A stretch of 16,691 bases of DNA from Candidatus Rokuibacteriota bacterium (GCA_003221595.1 QHSM01000488.1:1-16691), one strand, 5' to 3'; numbered from the stretch's first letter, positions 1-7,968 are shown. Made by a program: numbers and translations. Notes: generated by a model not told the origin, from the sequence alone.

Positions 1-563
1 ATCAGATGCTGCTTGGCGCCGACCTGGACCTTCGCCGCGACGTTGCCGTTGAACGACACGGTGCCGGGCGCGCCCATCGCGGTCTGGTAGAACTTCGCGA
101 TGCCCACGGCCGTGTTGGGCCGCACGTCGAACTCGACGTACGGCACGCCGAGCGTCATGTCGCCGAACTCGGGCCCGGGGGCGTGGAACCGCATGCGGTT
201 CCCCCACGGACAGGTCACGCTGATGTACTTGTCCTCGGCGGCGCAATTGAACTTCGTGCCCCCGAGCTTCTCCCGCGAGCTCATGAGCCGCGTCTTCAGC
301 CCCTCGAGATCGGGGATGACGAAGCCGATGGTGCCCCGAAGGACCTCCGGCTTCCCGGTGGGCATGTGGAATTGCTGCTGGCCCGCGTTGATCCACATGT
401 TCTCGGTGCCGGTCATGATGTACGGATCGCGCGTCAGTCCGAGCGCCGTCACGTAGAAGTTCGTCGCGACCACCTGGTCGGGGATCTTCACGTTGACGTG
501 CTCGAGCAGCAGGATGTTGCCGATGTCCTCAGCGCTCCGATCGAACACTCTGTCGCCTGGCAT
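1..563 (-). CDS. VOC-family (glyoxalase/extradiol dioxygenase-like) protein, partial
   Basis: This reading frame is open from an ATG at 563 to the window edge, so the C-terminus is missing; 187 residues are visible. A first VOC-type module spans about residues 17-128: it opens with LLLEHVNVKIPD, continues with QFHMPTG (64-70) and ends with CPWGNRMRFHAP (118-129). The start of a second module (GVPYVEFDVRP, 139-149) follows, as expected for two-module VOC proteins. His22 and His66 are in places where metal ligands often occur in the family, but I cannot confirm metal binding. A run of G lies about 8 bases upstream of the ATG as a ribosome site. The gene is divergent from the flavin oxidoreductase at 642 with a 78-bp gap. 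Substrate is unknown; a role in catabolism or detoxification is inference only. Confidence 0.8.
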   Translation of the reverse strand, partial: MPGDRVFDRSAEDIGNILLLEHVNVKIPDQVVATNFYVTALGLTRDPYIMTGTENMWINAGQQQFHMPTGKPEVLRGTIGFVIPDLEGLKTRLMSSREKLGGTKFNCAAEDKYISVTCPWGNRMRFHAPGPEFGDMTLGVPYVEFDVRPNTAVGIAKFYQTAMGAPGTVSFNGNVAAKVQVGAKQHL

Positions 564-641
564 TAGTGCCCCCCCAATTCTTGGCCCCCCGTCACGGGAT
601 GCTCTGGCGTAGGATAAACCGAATTCGATCGGGAGGGTGGA

Positions 642-1688
642 ATGGAATTCGGCCTGTTCACGGAGTTTCCGAGCCCGCCGGGCGTGACGGAGGCGGCGGC
701 GTTCGACGACGCGCTGGCGCAGATGAAGGCGGCCGAGGACTTGGGCTTTGATGCCGTATGGTTGGCCGAGATCCACTTCCAGAAGGACCGGTCGGTCCTG
801 GCCGCGCCGCTGGTCATCGCCTCGGCGCTGGCGGCCTGCACGCGGCGCGTCAAGATCGGGATCGCCGTCCAGGTCCTACCGCTCAGCCACCCCCTGCGAC
901 TGGCCGAGGACGTCGCGACCGTGGACCACATCTCCAAGGGGCGCCTCGAGTTCGGCGTCGGCCGGAGCGGGCTGCCGGGCCACTACCAGGGCTTCAACAT
1001 TCCCTACAGCGAGAGCCGCGACCGCTTCGTCGAGACGCTCGAAATTCTCCGCAAGGCGTGGACGCAGGAGCGCTTCTCGCACGAGGGGAAGTACTTCCAG
1101 TTCACCGACGTCTGCGTCATGCCCAAGCCGTACCAGAAGCCGCACCCGCCCATCCGCATCGCCGCCACGACACCGGAGACGTACCCGATGGTGGCGCAAA
1201 TGGGAGCGCCGGTCTTCGTGGCCGTCCGCACCGTCTCGATCACGGATCTCAAGCGCCACCTTCCCACCTATCAGGCAGCATGGACGGCGTCCGGGCGTCC
1301 GGGGCGCGGCAACGTCGGCATGAGCGTGCCGCTCTACGTCGCGGAGACCGCGCGCCAGGCCCGCGAGGAAGCGGAGGCGAGCACGATGCATTTCTTCAGA
1401 TCGATCAGCAAGGCGCTGAAGAAGTCGGACGGCGCGACCGCGCAGACCACCGAGGCGCGCGCGGCGCGGGCCAACCGGCTCTCCGAGATCACGTACGACG
1501 AGATCCTGAGCGAGTACGCGGTGTTCGGCTCAGCGGACGAGGTCGTCGACCGGCTCTCCGCGCTGCGCGAGGAGATGGGATTCTCGACGATCTCGACGTG
1601 GATGAACCCGGGCGGGCTGATTCCGAACGAGCGCGTGCTGAAGTCGATGCGGCTGTTCGCGGAACGCGTGGCCCCGCGTCTGGCCTAG
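642..1688 (+). CDS. LLM-class flavin-dependent oxidoreductase (luciferase-like monooxygenase)
   Basis: The 348-residue product matches the length and fold pattern of the bacterial luciferase-like family, TIM-barrel enzymes using FMN or F420. Seen in order: MEFGLFTEFP at the N-terminus; GFDAVWLAEIHF (35-46), the usual strand carrying E/H near the flavin; a VKIGIAVQVLPLSHPLRLAED segment split across residues 70-90; KGRLEFGVGRSG (about 100-111); and the EGKYFQF...PKPYQKPHPPI segment (about 148-172). The ATG at 642 has GGGAGG six bases upstream. Substrate and cofactor cannot be told from sequence. Its divergent partner is a VOC protein, a pairing seen in small-molecule degradation loci, so a shared catabolic role is possible but unproven. 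Confidence 0.9.
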   Translation: MEFGLFTEFPSPPGVTEAAAFDDALAQMKAAEDLGFDAVWLAEIHFQKDRSVLAAPLVIASALAACTRRVKIGIAVQVLPLSHPLRLAEDVATVDHISKGRLEFGVGRSGLPGHYQGFNIPYSESRDRFVETLEILRKAWTQERFSHEGKYFQFTDVCVMPKPYQKPHPPIRIAATTPETYPMVAQMGAPVFVAVRTVSITDLKRHLPTYQAAWTASGRPGRGNVGMSVPLYVAETARQAREEAEASTMHFFRSISKALKKSDGATAQTTEARAARANRLSEITYDEILSEYAVFGSADEVVDRLSALREEMGFSTISTWMNPGGLIPNERVLKSMRLFAERVAPRLA

Positions 1689-1898
1689 GCTAGCCCCCCA
1701 CGGCCCGAACGAAGACTCGCGCCAAGCGGGCCTCGTGGACCTCAGGTGGCGGCGTGGAGAACCTCAGGGCATTGAGCAAGTAGGGCCGGGGTGCTACTCT
1801 TCCCTCGCCGACCACTGGAGCACCCAGGTTGACGCAAGCCGGCGTCCTGCCCCAATGGCGTCCGGCCGATCTGGGCCTCTCTCATGGGAGAAGCTCTG

Positions 1899-2384
1899 AT
1901 GGCGGACCAGCAGCAGGTGACGTGTCTGAAGTGCTCTCGGATGATGCCGGGAGACTCTATTATTTTCGGCCCCGCCGGTCTGTCCCACATCGACTGCCGA
2001 CGGCCTCGAACTCTGAGCGCCGAGGAACGCGCTCTCCTCTTCACCTACTGTCTCGACCACCCGATCGGCAAGTGCGTCGCTTGCGCGGGCGACTTCAAGC
2101 TGCCCGAAATGGCCTCAGACGCTCTCGGCGGCCGCACGCTCCTCTGCCCTCGGTGTCGTCGGGAACTGACTGAGAGCGTCCGCGCGCATCTCTACTCCTG
2201 CGCGATTCTTCCCGAAGATATACGGCGCAGGGCGCAGGCGGTGCGCGAGGCGGCGCAATCCTTGACGAAGGAGAGTCGCGAACTGCGTGGCACTTCGGAT
2301 GTGCTGATACGAGAAGCCGAAGCCGCGCTCCACGCGCTCCGGGAGACGATGCGGGTGTCACTGCCGAACCAAGGGAATGCCTGA
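1899..2384 (+). CDS. Cys-rich zinc-ribbon protein of unknown function
   Basis: This 161-residue protein has two clear metal-site patterns. The first is C9-x2-C12 with H30-x2-C33; the second is C59-x2-C62 with C83-x2-C86. H97 and C101 add a possible further pair. Residues 106-155 are charged and probably helical. There is no signal peptide or membrane segment, so it is likely cytoplasmic. An in-frame ATG lies at 1884, but the one at 1899 has GGGAG at 8-base spacing and was chosen. It resembles small zinc-ribbon proteins I associate with Rokubacteria, which have no assigned function; nucleic-acid or protein binding is a guess from the fold. It stands alone upstream and converges on the 77-residue gene. 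Confidence 0.75.
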   Translation: MADQQQVTCLKCSRMMPGDSIIFGPAGLSHIDCRRPRTLSAEERALLFTYCLDHPIGKCVACAGDFKLPEMASDALGGRTLLCPRCRRELTESVRAHLYSCAILPEDIRRRAQAVREAAQSLTKESRELRGTSDVLIREAEAALHALRETMRVSLPNQGNA

Positions 2385-2385
2385 A

Positions 2386-2408
2386 CGCCTCCCCTCGGCG
2401 TGGAGGCG
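2386..2408. terminator. Possible bidirectional terminator hairpin
   Basis: CGCCTCC (2386-2392) and GGAGGCG (2402-2408) form a perfect 7-bp stem with a 9-base loop. It lies right at the stop of the zinc-ribbon gene and 14 bases beyond the stop of the opposing gene. There is no T-run on either side, so intrinsic termination is uncertain. Confidence 0.4.
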
Positions 2409-2421
2409 CCATCCTGGATCG

Positions 2422-2655
2422 TTACATTATCGGGCGCCTCACCAGCGCCCACCCTGATGATTGAAGGTCCCCCGTGATGTCGCGATGGCGCCGCTCCACG
2501 TGGCGTCGCTCGGTCGGCGGCGGCCTCTGGCTTCGGCGCCGTTCGCCTGCTCGACGGTCGAGGACCACGTCCCGACTGTCGTCGGAGTAGACATACTTGA
2601 GATACGTGTATCGTTTGAGCTCAGCGCGTGACACGATGAAGAGCAAGTCTGCCAC
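2422..2655 (-). CDS. Small basic protein with repeated ERR motifs, unknown function
   Basis: The predicted 77-residue protein starts with GTG at 2655, preceded by a strong GGAGG at 5-base spacing, which supports a real gene. The N-terminal 30 residues (ADLLFIVSRAELKRY...) look like a compact strand-helix segment. Residues 33-58 carry a repeated arginine pattern: DRRAGERR, then TERRHVERRHRD. The C-terminus is LQSSGWALVRRP. Similar short proteins occur, from memory, in Rokubacteria as hypotheticals. The basic repeats suggest binding of nucleic acid or another polyanion; the RRxxxR-like spacing also recalls nucleotide-binding arms such as that of PilZ, but no PilZ domain is present. No signal peptide. 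It converges on the zinc-ribbon gene. Confidence 0.65.
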   Translation of the reverse strand: MADLLFIVSRAELKRYTYLKYVYSDDSRDVVLDRRAGERRRSQRPPPTERRHVERRHRDITGDLQSSGWALVRRPIM

Positions 2656-2741
2656 AACCGCCTCCGTTCATCCTCTCGTCCATTCAAGAGTGAAATCCCC
2701 TGATAACTGGGCTCCCGCCAGCTCACGTGGAAGCTGAGTGG

Positions 2742-2864
2742 CTAGAAGACTCCGCGACCGGGGAGGCGGAAGGCGTCACGCACACAAATCGCGCGACGGA
2801 GGCCAGCGTCGAGCTCAAGCCAATCAAAGAACTCAAGCCACTCCAACAGGACCCGTGTGTCCAT
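2742..2864 (-). CDS. Possible 40-residue protein
   Basis: The ORF begins at an ATG with GAGGAG at 8-base spacing. It encodes 40 residues with an unusual Trp/Phe/Leu-rich stretch (LLEWLEFFDWLEL, residues 6-18) that could form an amphipathic helix, followed by a basic tail. It lies 86 bases upstream of the 77-residue gene on the same strand. The ribosome site can pair in a short hairpin (ACTCC 2872-2876 with GGAGT 2883-2887). No family is recognised, and the reading frame could be chance. Confidence 0.3.
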   Translation of the reverse strand: MDTRVLLEWLEFFDWLELDAGLRRAICVRDAFRLPGRGVF

Positions 2865-3121
2865 CCGGCACACTCCTCTGACGGAGTACGAGTTCCAGTA
2901 AAAGAGACGCGGCGGCCGCGAGCAATGGGGGGCATCATCCAATCGAGCCGGCGGAAATCCCTGAGGCGGGTCTACGTCTGCCGCCACCTTAGCGCTCTGA
3001 CTGGAACGTACAAGGCCGGATAGCATCACACCGACCGCGCATTTGACGGTTGCGGCCATGGGTCCCCGCGCAGCTTCTCAGCCGCCCGGAGTGACAAAAC
3101 ACACGTGGCGGACAAGGGAAC
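2865..3121. other. Region without a recognised gene
   Basis: All six frames give short, low-quality frames here. Base composition is less GC-rich than in the flanks. No tRNA, repeat or transposon remnant is visible. It contains the likely 5' region of the 40-residue ORF and runs into the terminator of the PLP-enzyme gene. Confidence 0.5.
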
Positions 3122-3144
3122 GCCCCGGCCCAGGGCACCGGGGC
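3122..3144 (-). terminator. Likely terminator of the cysteine synthase-type gene
   Basis: GCCCCGG (3122-3128) and CCGGGGC (3138-3144) form a perfect 7-bp GC stem with a 9-base loop, 31 bases past the stop of the PLP-enzyme gene. The following minus-strand bases are only weakly T-rich. Confidence 0.5.
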
Positions 3145-3174
3145 ATTGTGGTGGGCATCCGAGGGCGAGCTAGG

Positions 3175-4104
3175 TCAGTCCCAGAGGCGCGTCGAGAAGT
3201 AGCGCTCGCCCAGATCGTTGAAGATGGTCACGAATCGCCCGCGGCGGACTTGCCGGGCGACCCGCAGGACACCGGCCATGTAGGCCCCGGACGACTGACC
3301 GACGAAGAAGCCCGCCGCCGCGAGCCGCACGCACATCTGGTACGCCTCGTCGACGGTGACGGGCACGCGCTCGTCGATGATCTTCTCGTCCAGGATCGCC
3401 GGCACGATGTCCTCGGCGCGCCCGAGCGGCTTGAGTCCCTCCACGCCGGGAAACGCCTCGGGGATGACGCAGATGAGCCGGATCGCGGGATCGTGCTCCT
3501 TCAGGCGCCGCCCCAGGCCGGTCAGCGTGCCGCCGGTGCCGACGCCGACGACGACGTGGGTGAGCTTCCCCCCGGTCTGCTGCAGGATCTCCTCGGCCGT
3601 CGTCTCGTAGTGGGCCCGCCAGTTGTCCCCGTTGCTGTACTGGTCGCAGAAGAAATAGCGCTCGGGCGCGGCCTCCCAGCGGCGGCGCACCTCGCGGAGC
3701 GCCTCGTCATAGCCCAGGAGCGCGTCGGTGAAGATCAGCTGCGCCCCGTGCGCGAGCATCCGCTTCTTTCGCTCCGCGCTCGCGTTGTCGGGAATGACGA
3801 TCTGCACCGGCACGCCGATGATGCGCCCGATCATCGAGTACGCGATCCCGGCGTTGCCCGAGGAGCTGTCGAGGACGACCTTGCCGGGCTTGAGCCGCCC
3901 GTCGTCCACGGCGCCAAGGAGCATTCGCAGCACCGGGCGATCCTTCAGAGACCCTCCCGGGTTCAGCGACTCCATCTTGGAGAAGACCTCGACCTCCGGG
4001 AGCTCGCGACGGAAGATGTCGACCGGAACCAGGGGGGTGTTGCCCACGGCGCGAAGGGCCGGGTAACGCTCGACGAGCGCCTGGATGCGCGGATCCCAAG
4101 GCAT
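3175..4104 (-). CDS. Cysteine synthase-type PLP-dependent enzyme (CysK/CysM family)
   Basis: The 309-residue protein has the expected size for the fold-type II beta-substitution enzymes that make cysteine from an activated serine and a sulfur donor. Seen: GNTPL (21-25); the PLP lysine Lys54 in NPGGSLKDRP (48-57); the substrate loop SSSGNAG (80-86), where the more usual form is TSGNTG; the PLP phosphate loop GVGTGGT (187-193); GQSSG (269-273), giving the serine near the PLP ring nitrogen; and NDLGERYFST (296-305) as in CysM-like proteins. Whether it uses O-acetylserine, O-phosphoserine or another substrate cannot be told. Single gene with its own terminator; only a weak ribosome site is seen before the ATG at 4104. 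Confidence 0.88.
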   Translation of the reverse strand: MPWDPRIQALVERYPALRAVGNTPLVPVDIFRRELPEVEVFSKMESLNPGGSLKDRPVLRMLLGAVDDGRLKPGKVVLDSSSGNAGIAYSMIGRIIGVPVQIVIPDNASAERKKRMLAHGAQLIFTDALLGYDEALREVRRRWEAAPERYFFCDQYSNGDNWRAHYETTAEEILQQTGGKLTHVVVGVGTGGTLTGLGRRLKEHDPAIRLICVIPEAFPGVEGLKPLGRAEDIVPAILDEKIIDERVPVTVDEAYQMCVRLAAAGFFVGQSSGAYMAGVLRVARQVRRGRFVTIFNDLGERYFSTRLWD

Positions 4105-4176
4105 CGCGCGACTATCTCACGAACCGGGGAGGGATCACGGAGCGATTCTATCGTCCCTGGCAAGCGGGCGTCGCGC

Positions 4177-4587
4177 CTACGGAATCGGGGGGCTCTCCGT
4201 GGCCGCGCGCTCGGCAATCGGGCCGACGGCCGTGGCGATCGCGTCGAGCAAGAACTCATCGTGCAGCGGCTTGCAGAGATAGGCCACCGCGCCGGCCGAC
4301 AGGCACCGGGCGCGGGTCTCGGGCTCGTCGTGAGCAGTGATGATGATAGTCGGAAAGCGCACCCTGGCCCCGGCGAGGGCCCGCTGCACCTCGAGCCCGG
4401 TCAGCCCGGGCATCTGTAAATCCAGGACGAGGCAGTCGGGCTGACGCCCGCCGAGCGAGTCGAGGAATTCCTGCCCCGAGGCGTAGACCATCGCGTCGAG
4501 CTGGGAGGCCACGAGCAAACGCCGGAGAGACTTGCGAATGGACTCTTCATCGTCCACGACCGCGATCAGAGGACGCTGTCTGATCAT
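4177..4587 (-). CDS. Receiver-only response regulator
   Basis: The 136-residue product is one REC domain with no output domain. Seen: acidic pair Asp12-Asp13, phospho-acceptor Asp56 in LVLDLQMPG, Thr84 in IIITAHD and Lys106 in LCKPLHD, so all catalytic positions are present. An upstream in-frame start exists at 4632, but the ATG at 4587 has AAGGGG close upstream and begins just before the first strand. It is divergent from the FixJ-type regulator at 4778; the shared gap holds a long palindrome. As a stand-alone receiver it may act as a phosphate sink or relay, or bind a protein partner. Its cognate kinase is unknown; the PAS kinase at 5492-7873 is the nearest candidate. Confidence 0.88.
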   Translation of the reverse strand: MIRQRPLIAVVDDEESIRKSLRRLLVASQLDAMVYASGQEFLDSLGGRQPDCLVLDLQMPGLTGLEVQRALAGARVRFPTIIITAHDEPETRARCLSAGAVAYLCKPLHDEFLLDAIATAVGPIAERAATESPPIP

Positions 4588-4635
4588 CCCGGCCCCTTGC
4601 GGCAATCCTAGCACTGCCTGCGGGGAAGGCATCTG

Positions 4636-4667
4636 GACCTAGATCGCACCGGGGTGCGCTCTAGGTC
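4636..4667. promoter_or_regulatory. Long palindrome between divergent regulator genes
   Basis: Two 15-base arms (4636-4650 and 4653-4667) pair at 14 of 15 positions around a 2-base centre; the arm core is CTAGATCGCACC. It lies between the starts of the genes at 4587 (minus) and 4778 (plus), and four bases before a candidate -35 box. This position fits an operator, perhaps for one of the two regulators. No T-run follows, so a terminator is less likely. Confidence 0.5.
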
Positions 4668-4670
4668 GGA

Positions 4671-4699
4671 TTGCCTCGGCCGGGCGAATCGACTACCCT
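4671..4699 (+). promoter_or_regulatory. Candidate sigma-70-type promoter of the FixJ-type regulator
   Basis: TTGCCT (4671-4676) and TACCCT (4694-4699) are separated by 17 bases and lie 79 bases before the GTG start at 4778. The match is partial; the neighbouring palindrome makes the position more believable. Confidence 0.3.
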
Positions 4700-4777
4700 A
4701 TCCCCGCGCGGCCATCCCGCCGTCGCGGGACGCGCCGCGCGCAATCTGACAGCAACGGCAAGCTGGCGAGGGCGCCC

Positions 4778-5479
4778 GTGCAGAATTCTCCGGGTCACCC
4801 GCCCCAACGCGAGGCACTGAGAGGACCCGTCGGCTCCCGCAACACCGGGACCGGCGACCCGGTCGATCCGCCGATCGTTTTCGTGATCGACGACGACGAC
4901 TCCGTGCGTCGCTCGCTGGAGCGGCTCCTTCGGTCCGTCGATCTCGAGGTGCAGACGTTCAGCTCGGCCCGGGAGTTCGTGAGCGTCCCCGTGCCGGACC
5001 GCCCCGCCTGCATCGTGCTCGATCTGCGCCTGCCCGGCCCGAGCGGCCTCGAGCTGCAGGAGAGCCTCATCCAGGAGCGACGCGAAGTCCCCATCGTCTT
5101 CATCAGCGGTCACGCCGACGTCCCGTCGAGCGTCCGGGCCATCAAGGCCGGCGCCATCGACTTCTTACAGAAGCCGTTCAGCGATCAGGCGCTGCTCGAC
5201 ATCATCCAGCGGGCGCTTCGCAACGACCGCGAGGCGCGGAAGGAGCGGGCCGAGCTGGCGGCGATCCGCCAGCGCTTCGACACGCTGACCCCGCGCGAGC
5301 GGGACGTGCTCGGGCTCGTCGTCCAGGGCCGGCTCAACAAGCAGATCGCGGGCGACCTCGGGATCAGCGAGAAGACGGTGAAGTTCCATCGCGGGCGCGT
5401 GATGGAGAAGACGCAGGCGGGCTCGGTGGCCGAGCTGGTCCGCCAGTCCGATCGCCTCGGTCTCTGGCCCCAGGCCTGA
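4778..5479 (+). CDS. FixJ/NarL-type response regulator (REC + LuxR-type HTH)
   Basis: The 233-residue protein has a REC domain (about 33-150) with acidic cluster Asp38-Asp41, acceptor Asp82 in IVLDLRLPG, Ser110 in FISGHAD and Lys132 in QKPF. A LuxR/NarL-type DNA-binding domain follows (about 168-226): LTPRERDVLGLVVQG, then the recognition-helix segment ISEKTVKFHRGRVMEK. This layout is that of FixJ, NodW and TodT/StyR regulators. A 30-residue N-terminal extension precedes the receiver. The start is GTG with GAGGG at 5-base spacing. It ends 12 bases from the stop of the convergent MASE1-PAS kinase, its likely partner. It is a candidate to bind the GGAC-N4-GKCC sites found elsewhere in the window, an inference from family similarity to DosR. 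Confidence 0.92.
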   Translation: MQNSPGHPPQREALRGPVGSRNTGTGDPVDPPIVFVIDDDDSVRRSLERLLRSVDLEVQTFSSAREFVSVPVPDRPACIVLDLRLPGPSGLELQESLIQERREVPIVFISGHADVPSSVRAIKAGAIDFLQKPFSDQALLDIIQRALRNDREARKERAELAAIRQRFDTLTPRERDVLGLVVQGRLNKQIAGDLGISEKTVKFHRGRVMEKTQAGSVAELVRQSDRLGLWPQA

Positions 5480-5491
5480 TCCCCGCCGGAA

Positions 5492-7873
5492 TCAGACGAC
5501 CGCCGCGGCGCTGCCGTCGCGCGGCAGCACCAGGCGAAACGCCGAGCCCCGGCCCGCGTTGTTGCCGGCCCAGAGATGGCCGCCGTGGGCGACGGCGATC
5601 GATCGGCAGATCGTGAGCCCGAGCCCCAGCCCCTGCTGCTTGGTGGTCACGAACGGCTCGAACAGCTGATCGACGACGTCGACCGGAATACCGCTGCCGT
5701 TGTCGAGCACCGAGATGCCCACCGTGTCGTGATCGACGACGGCGGTCTCGATCACCAGCGCGCGATCGTGCGGCTCGTTGGCGGTCATCGCCTCGCACGC
5801 GTTGACGATCAAGTTCAGAAGCACCTGCTGGAGCTGGATGTTGTCCCCGCGGACTTTCGGGAGATCGGCGCCGAGCCGGGTCGTGACCTGCACGTGGCGG
5901 TTGAGGAGATCGCTGTGCGCGAAGCCCAGCACCTCGCCGGCGAGCTCGTTGAGGTCGAGCAGCTGGCGATTCGACTCGCCGCGCTTGAACATGGCTCGAA
6001 GCCGCCGGATGACCTCGCCGGCCCGCCGGTCGTCTCCGACGATGTCCTCGAGGATCTCCCGGATCTCGTCGAGATCGACGGGCTCGCGCGCGAGGATCCG
6101 CCGCGCCGCCTGGGCGTTGCTCAGGATCGACGTGAGCGGCTGACTGATCTCGTGGGCGAGCGCGCCGGAGAGCTCACCGAGAACGGCGACCCGGCTGAGG
6201 TGGGTCAAGAGCTCGCGCTGCTCCTGGGCCTCGCGCTCGGCGCGCCGCCGCTCGGTGACGTCCCGGATCGTCGTGACGAAACAGGCATGGCCGCCCATCT
6301 CGATGGGCTCGGTCGCGATGACGGCCTCGCGATGATCGCCGGCCAGGGTTCGCAGCCGTAGCTCGACGTCGCGCACGGGCCCCGGCGACTCGGCCAGCCG
6401 CTTCAGCGCCGTCTGGTCGGGCACCCCGGAGCCGTGCAGGAACTCGCCCAGCATCCGTTCCACCGCCAGCCCGCGGCTGACGCCGAAGAGCGCCTCCCAG
6501 CGGTCGTTGACGTCGATGATGCGGCCGTCGGACTGACGGCTGATCACCATCGCGTCGGGGCTCCCCCGAAAGGCCTTGGCGAAGAGCTCCTCGGACGCCT
6601 GCAGGGCCTCGTCCGCGCGCTTGCGGTCGGTGATGTCGACGTTGACGCCGAGCAGGCGCACGGGCCGGCCCGCCTCGTCGCGCAGGACCTCGCCCTTGCC
6701 CATCACCCAGCGGACGCTGCCGTCGGGATGGGCGACGCGGAACTCGACGTCCCACGCCGCGCCCTTCTCGATCGCCGCGGTGACGGCCTCGGCCACGAGC
6801 GACCGGTCGTCGGGATGGACCACGCGGAGAATCAGACCGAACGGGACGCGGCTCGTCTCCCGCGGCCACGTCGCGTCGCTCCCGGAGATGCTCCAGTCCC
6901 AGATGCTCATCTGCGCGGCGCCGAGCGCGAGCTTCAGGCTCTCCTCGCTCAGGATCGCCGCCCGCTCGGCCCGTCGGCGCTCCTGGATGACCGCGCTCAG
7001 GAGCAGGAGCGGAACGGACACGAAGATGAGGAACAGCTGAATGGACGTCGTGTTGTCCCGCGGGACGCTCCCGACGAAGGGGCCCAGCCGGTGCATGGCG
7101 CCCCAGATCGCGAGCAGCGCGACGGTCAGCGTCGCCGTGCTGGCCCCCCGGGCGCCGAAGCGTACCGCGGCCCAGACCAGGAACGGCAGCGGCGCGTACA
7201 GCAGGGCCGCGATGCTCTCCGGCCCGGTCTCCTGCCAGGTGAAGACCGGGACGCTGACCGCCAGGAGCGCGATCATCAGCGCCCCCAGCTCCATGATCCG
7301 CCCGTACGTGAGCCGGCGCAGCGCCTCGCGATCGACGTGGGCCCACGCGACGATCGTCGGCACCAGCGTCAGCTCGGCCAGCAGGTTCGAGAAGAAGCGC
7401 GAGCTCCAGATGCCCCAGTACGTGCCCTCGCCCCAGCCGACGAGCGTGACGAAGCCCGCGTCGAGGAAGCACGAGAGGGACACCCCGAGGGTGCAGGCGA
7501 GCACGAAGAGACCGACGTGGCGCGATTCGTCGAGCCACAGCGGCCCGCTGGTGAGCCGACGGACGCACACGGCGCCGATCAGCGCTTCCGAGCAGTTGCT
7601 CACGAACCAGCCGAGGAGCATCGGCACCGGGACGCCGTTCGAGAGCTGGATGGCCACGTGGGCGGGTAGCGCCGCGAGCAGGAGGATCAACCAGGACCGC
7701 GTCGGCGCCAGGAGGAGCGCGGCCAGGAGGATGGAGTTGGGGGGCCACAGCGTCGAGATGGGGTACGGGTGGAGCTTCAGCGCGAACCCGATCTTCGCCC
7801 CCAGGAAGTATCCGGCGCAGACGAGCGCCGGGGCGACAATCATCGGGAGGCGGTCGCGGGCGATCCGGTTCAT
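5492..7873 (-). CDS. MASE1-PAS-PAS sensor histidine kinase
   Basis: This 793-residue membrane kinase starts at the ATG at 7873; the frame is open further upstream, but that part has no membrane or family character. Residues 8-300 hold many hydrophobic segments and the HPYPISTLWPPNSILL stretch typical of MASE1 sensory domains. Two PAS modules follow (about 312-420, ending VNVDITDRKRAD; and 425-545, ending TTIRDVTERRRAE). The HisKA H-box is ALAHEISQPL with His574. The ATPase has N-box NLIVNACEAM (687-696), DNGSGIP (724-730), LFEPFVTTK (737-745) and GLGLGL (748-753). All catalytic motifs look intact. The kinase core resembles the second kinase at 13003-15390. It converges on the FixJ-type regulator and is divergent from the META-MliC lipoprotein gene, sharing a gap that contains a GGAC-N4-GKCC site. 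Confidence 0.92.
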   Translation of the reverse strand: MNRIARDRLPMIVAPALVCAGYFLGAKIGFALKLHPYPISTLWPPNSILLAALLLAPTRSWLILLLAALPAHVAIQLSNGVPVPMLLGWFVSNCSEALIGAVCVRRLTSGPLWLDESRHVGLFVLACTLGVSLSCFLDAGFVTLVGWGEGTYWGIWSSRFFSNLLAELTLVPTIVAWAHVDREALRRLTYGRIMELGALMIALLAVSVPVFTWQETGPESIAALLYAPLPFLVWAAVRFGARGASTATLTVALLAIWGAMHRLGPFVGSVPRDNTTSIQLFLIFVSVPLLLLSAVIQERRRAERAAILSEESLKLALGAAQMSIWDWSISGSDATWPRETSRVPFGLILRVVHPDDRSLVAEAVTAAIEKGAAWDVEFRVAHPDGSVRWVMGKGEVLRDEAGRPVRLLGVNVDITDRKRADEALQASEELFAKAFRGSPDAMVISRQSDGRIIDVNDRWEALFGVSRGLAVERMLGEFLHGSGVPDQTALKRLAESPGPVRDVELRLRTLAGDHREAVIATEPIEMGGHACFVTTIRDVTERRRAEREAQEQRELLTHLSRVAVLGELSGALAHEISQPLTSILSNAQAARRILAREPVDLDEIREILEDIVGDDRRAGEVIRRLRAMFKRGESNRQLLDLNELAGEVLGFAHSDLLNRHVQVTTRLGADLPKVRGDNIQLQQVLLNLIVNACEAMTANEPHDRALVIETAVVDHDTVGISVLDNGSGIPVDVVDQLFEPFVTTKQQGLGLGLTICRSIAVAHGGHLWAGNNAGRGSAFRLVLPRDGSAAAVV

Positions 7874-7968
7874 CGGAGACGTTTTCCTGTGCGTCCGCGG
7901 CAATTGTGTCACGGCTCGTCGCGCGACGTAAAGCAGGTCGGCGGGTGACGACCGCGTGTAAGTACGCT

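Noticed and set aside
785..798. GGAC...GTCC palindrome inside the flavin oxidoreductase gene
   Set aside because: Spacing is six bases, not four, and it is within a well-conserved coding segment, so I did not count it as a DosR-like site.
1789..1825. GGGTGCT...AGCACCC inverted repeat before the zinc-ribbon gene
   Set aside because: A 23-base loop and 7-bp stem with no support from position; could be chance.
3043..4419. 458-codon open frame opposite the cysteine synthase-type gene
   Set aside because: Shadow of a clearly recognised gene; no motif and no ribosome site.
6434..7669. 411-codon frame opposite the MASE1 kinase
   Set aside because: Composition is that of an antisense shadow; the kinase motifs on the other strand are intact.
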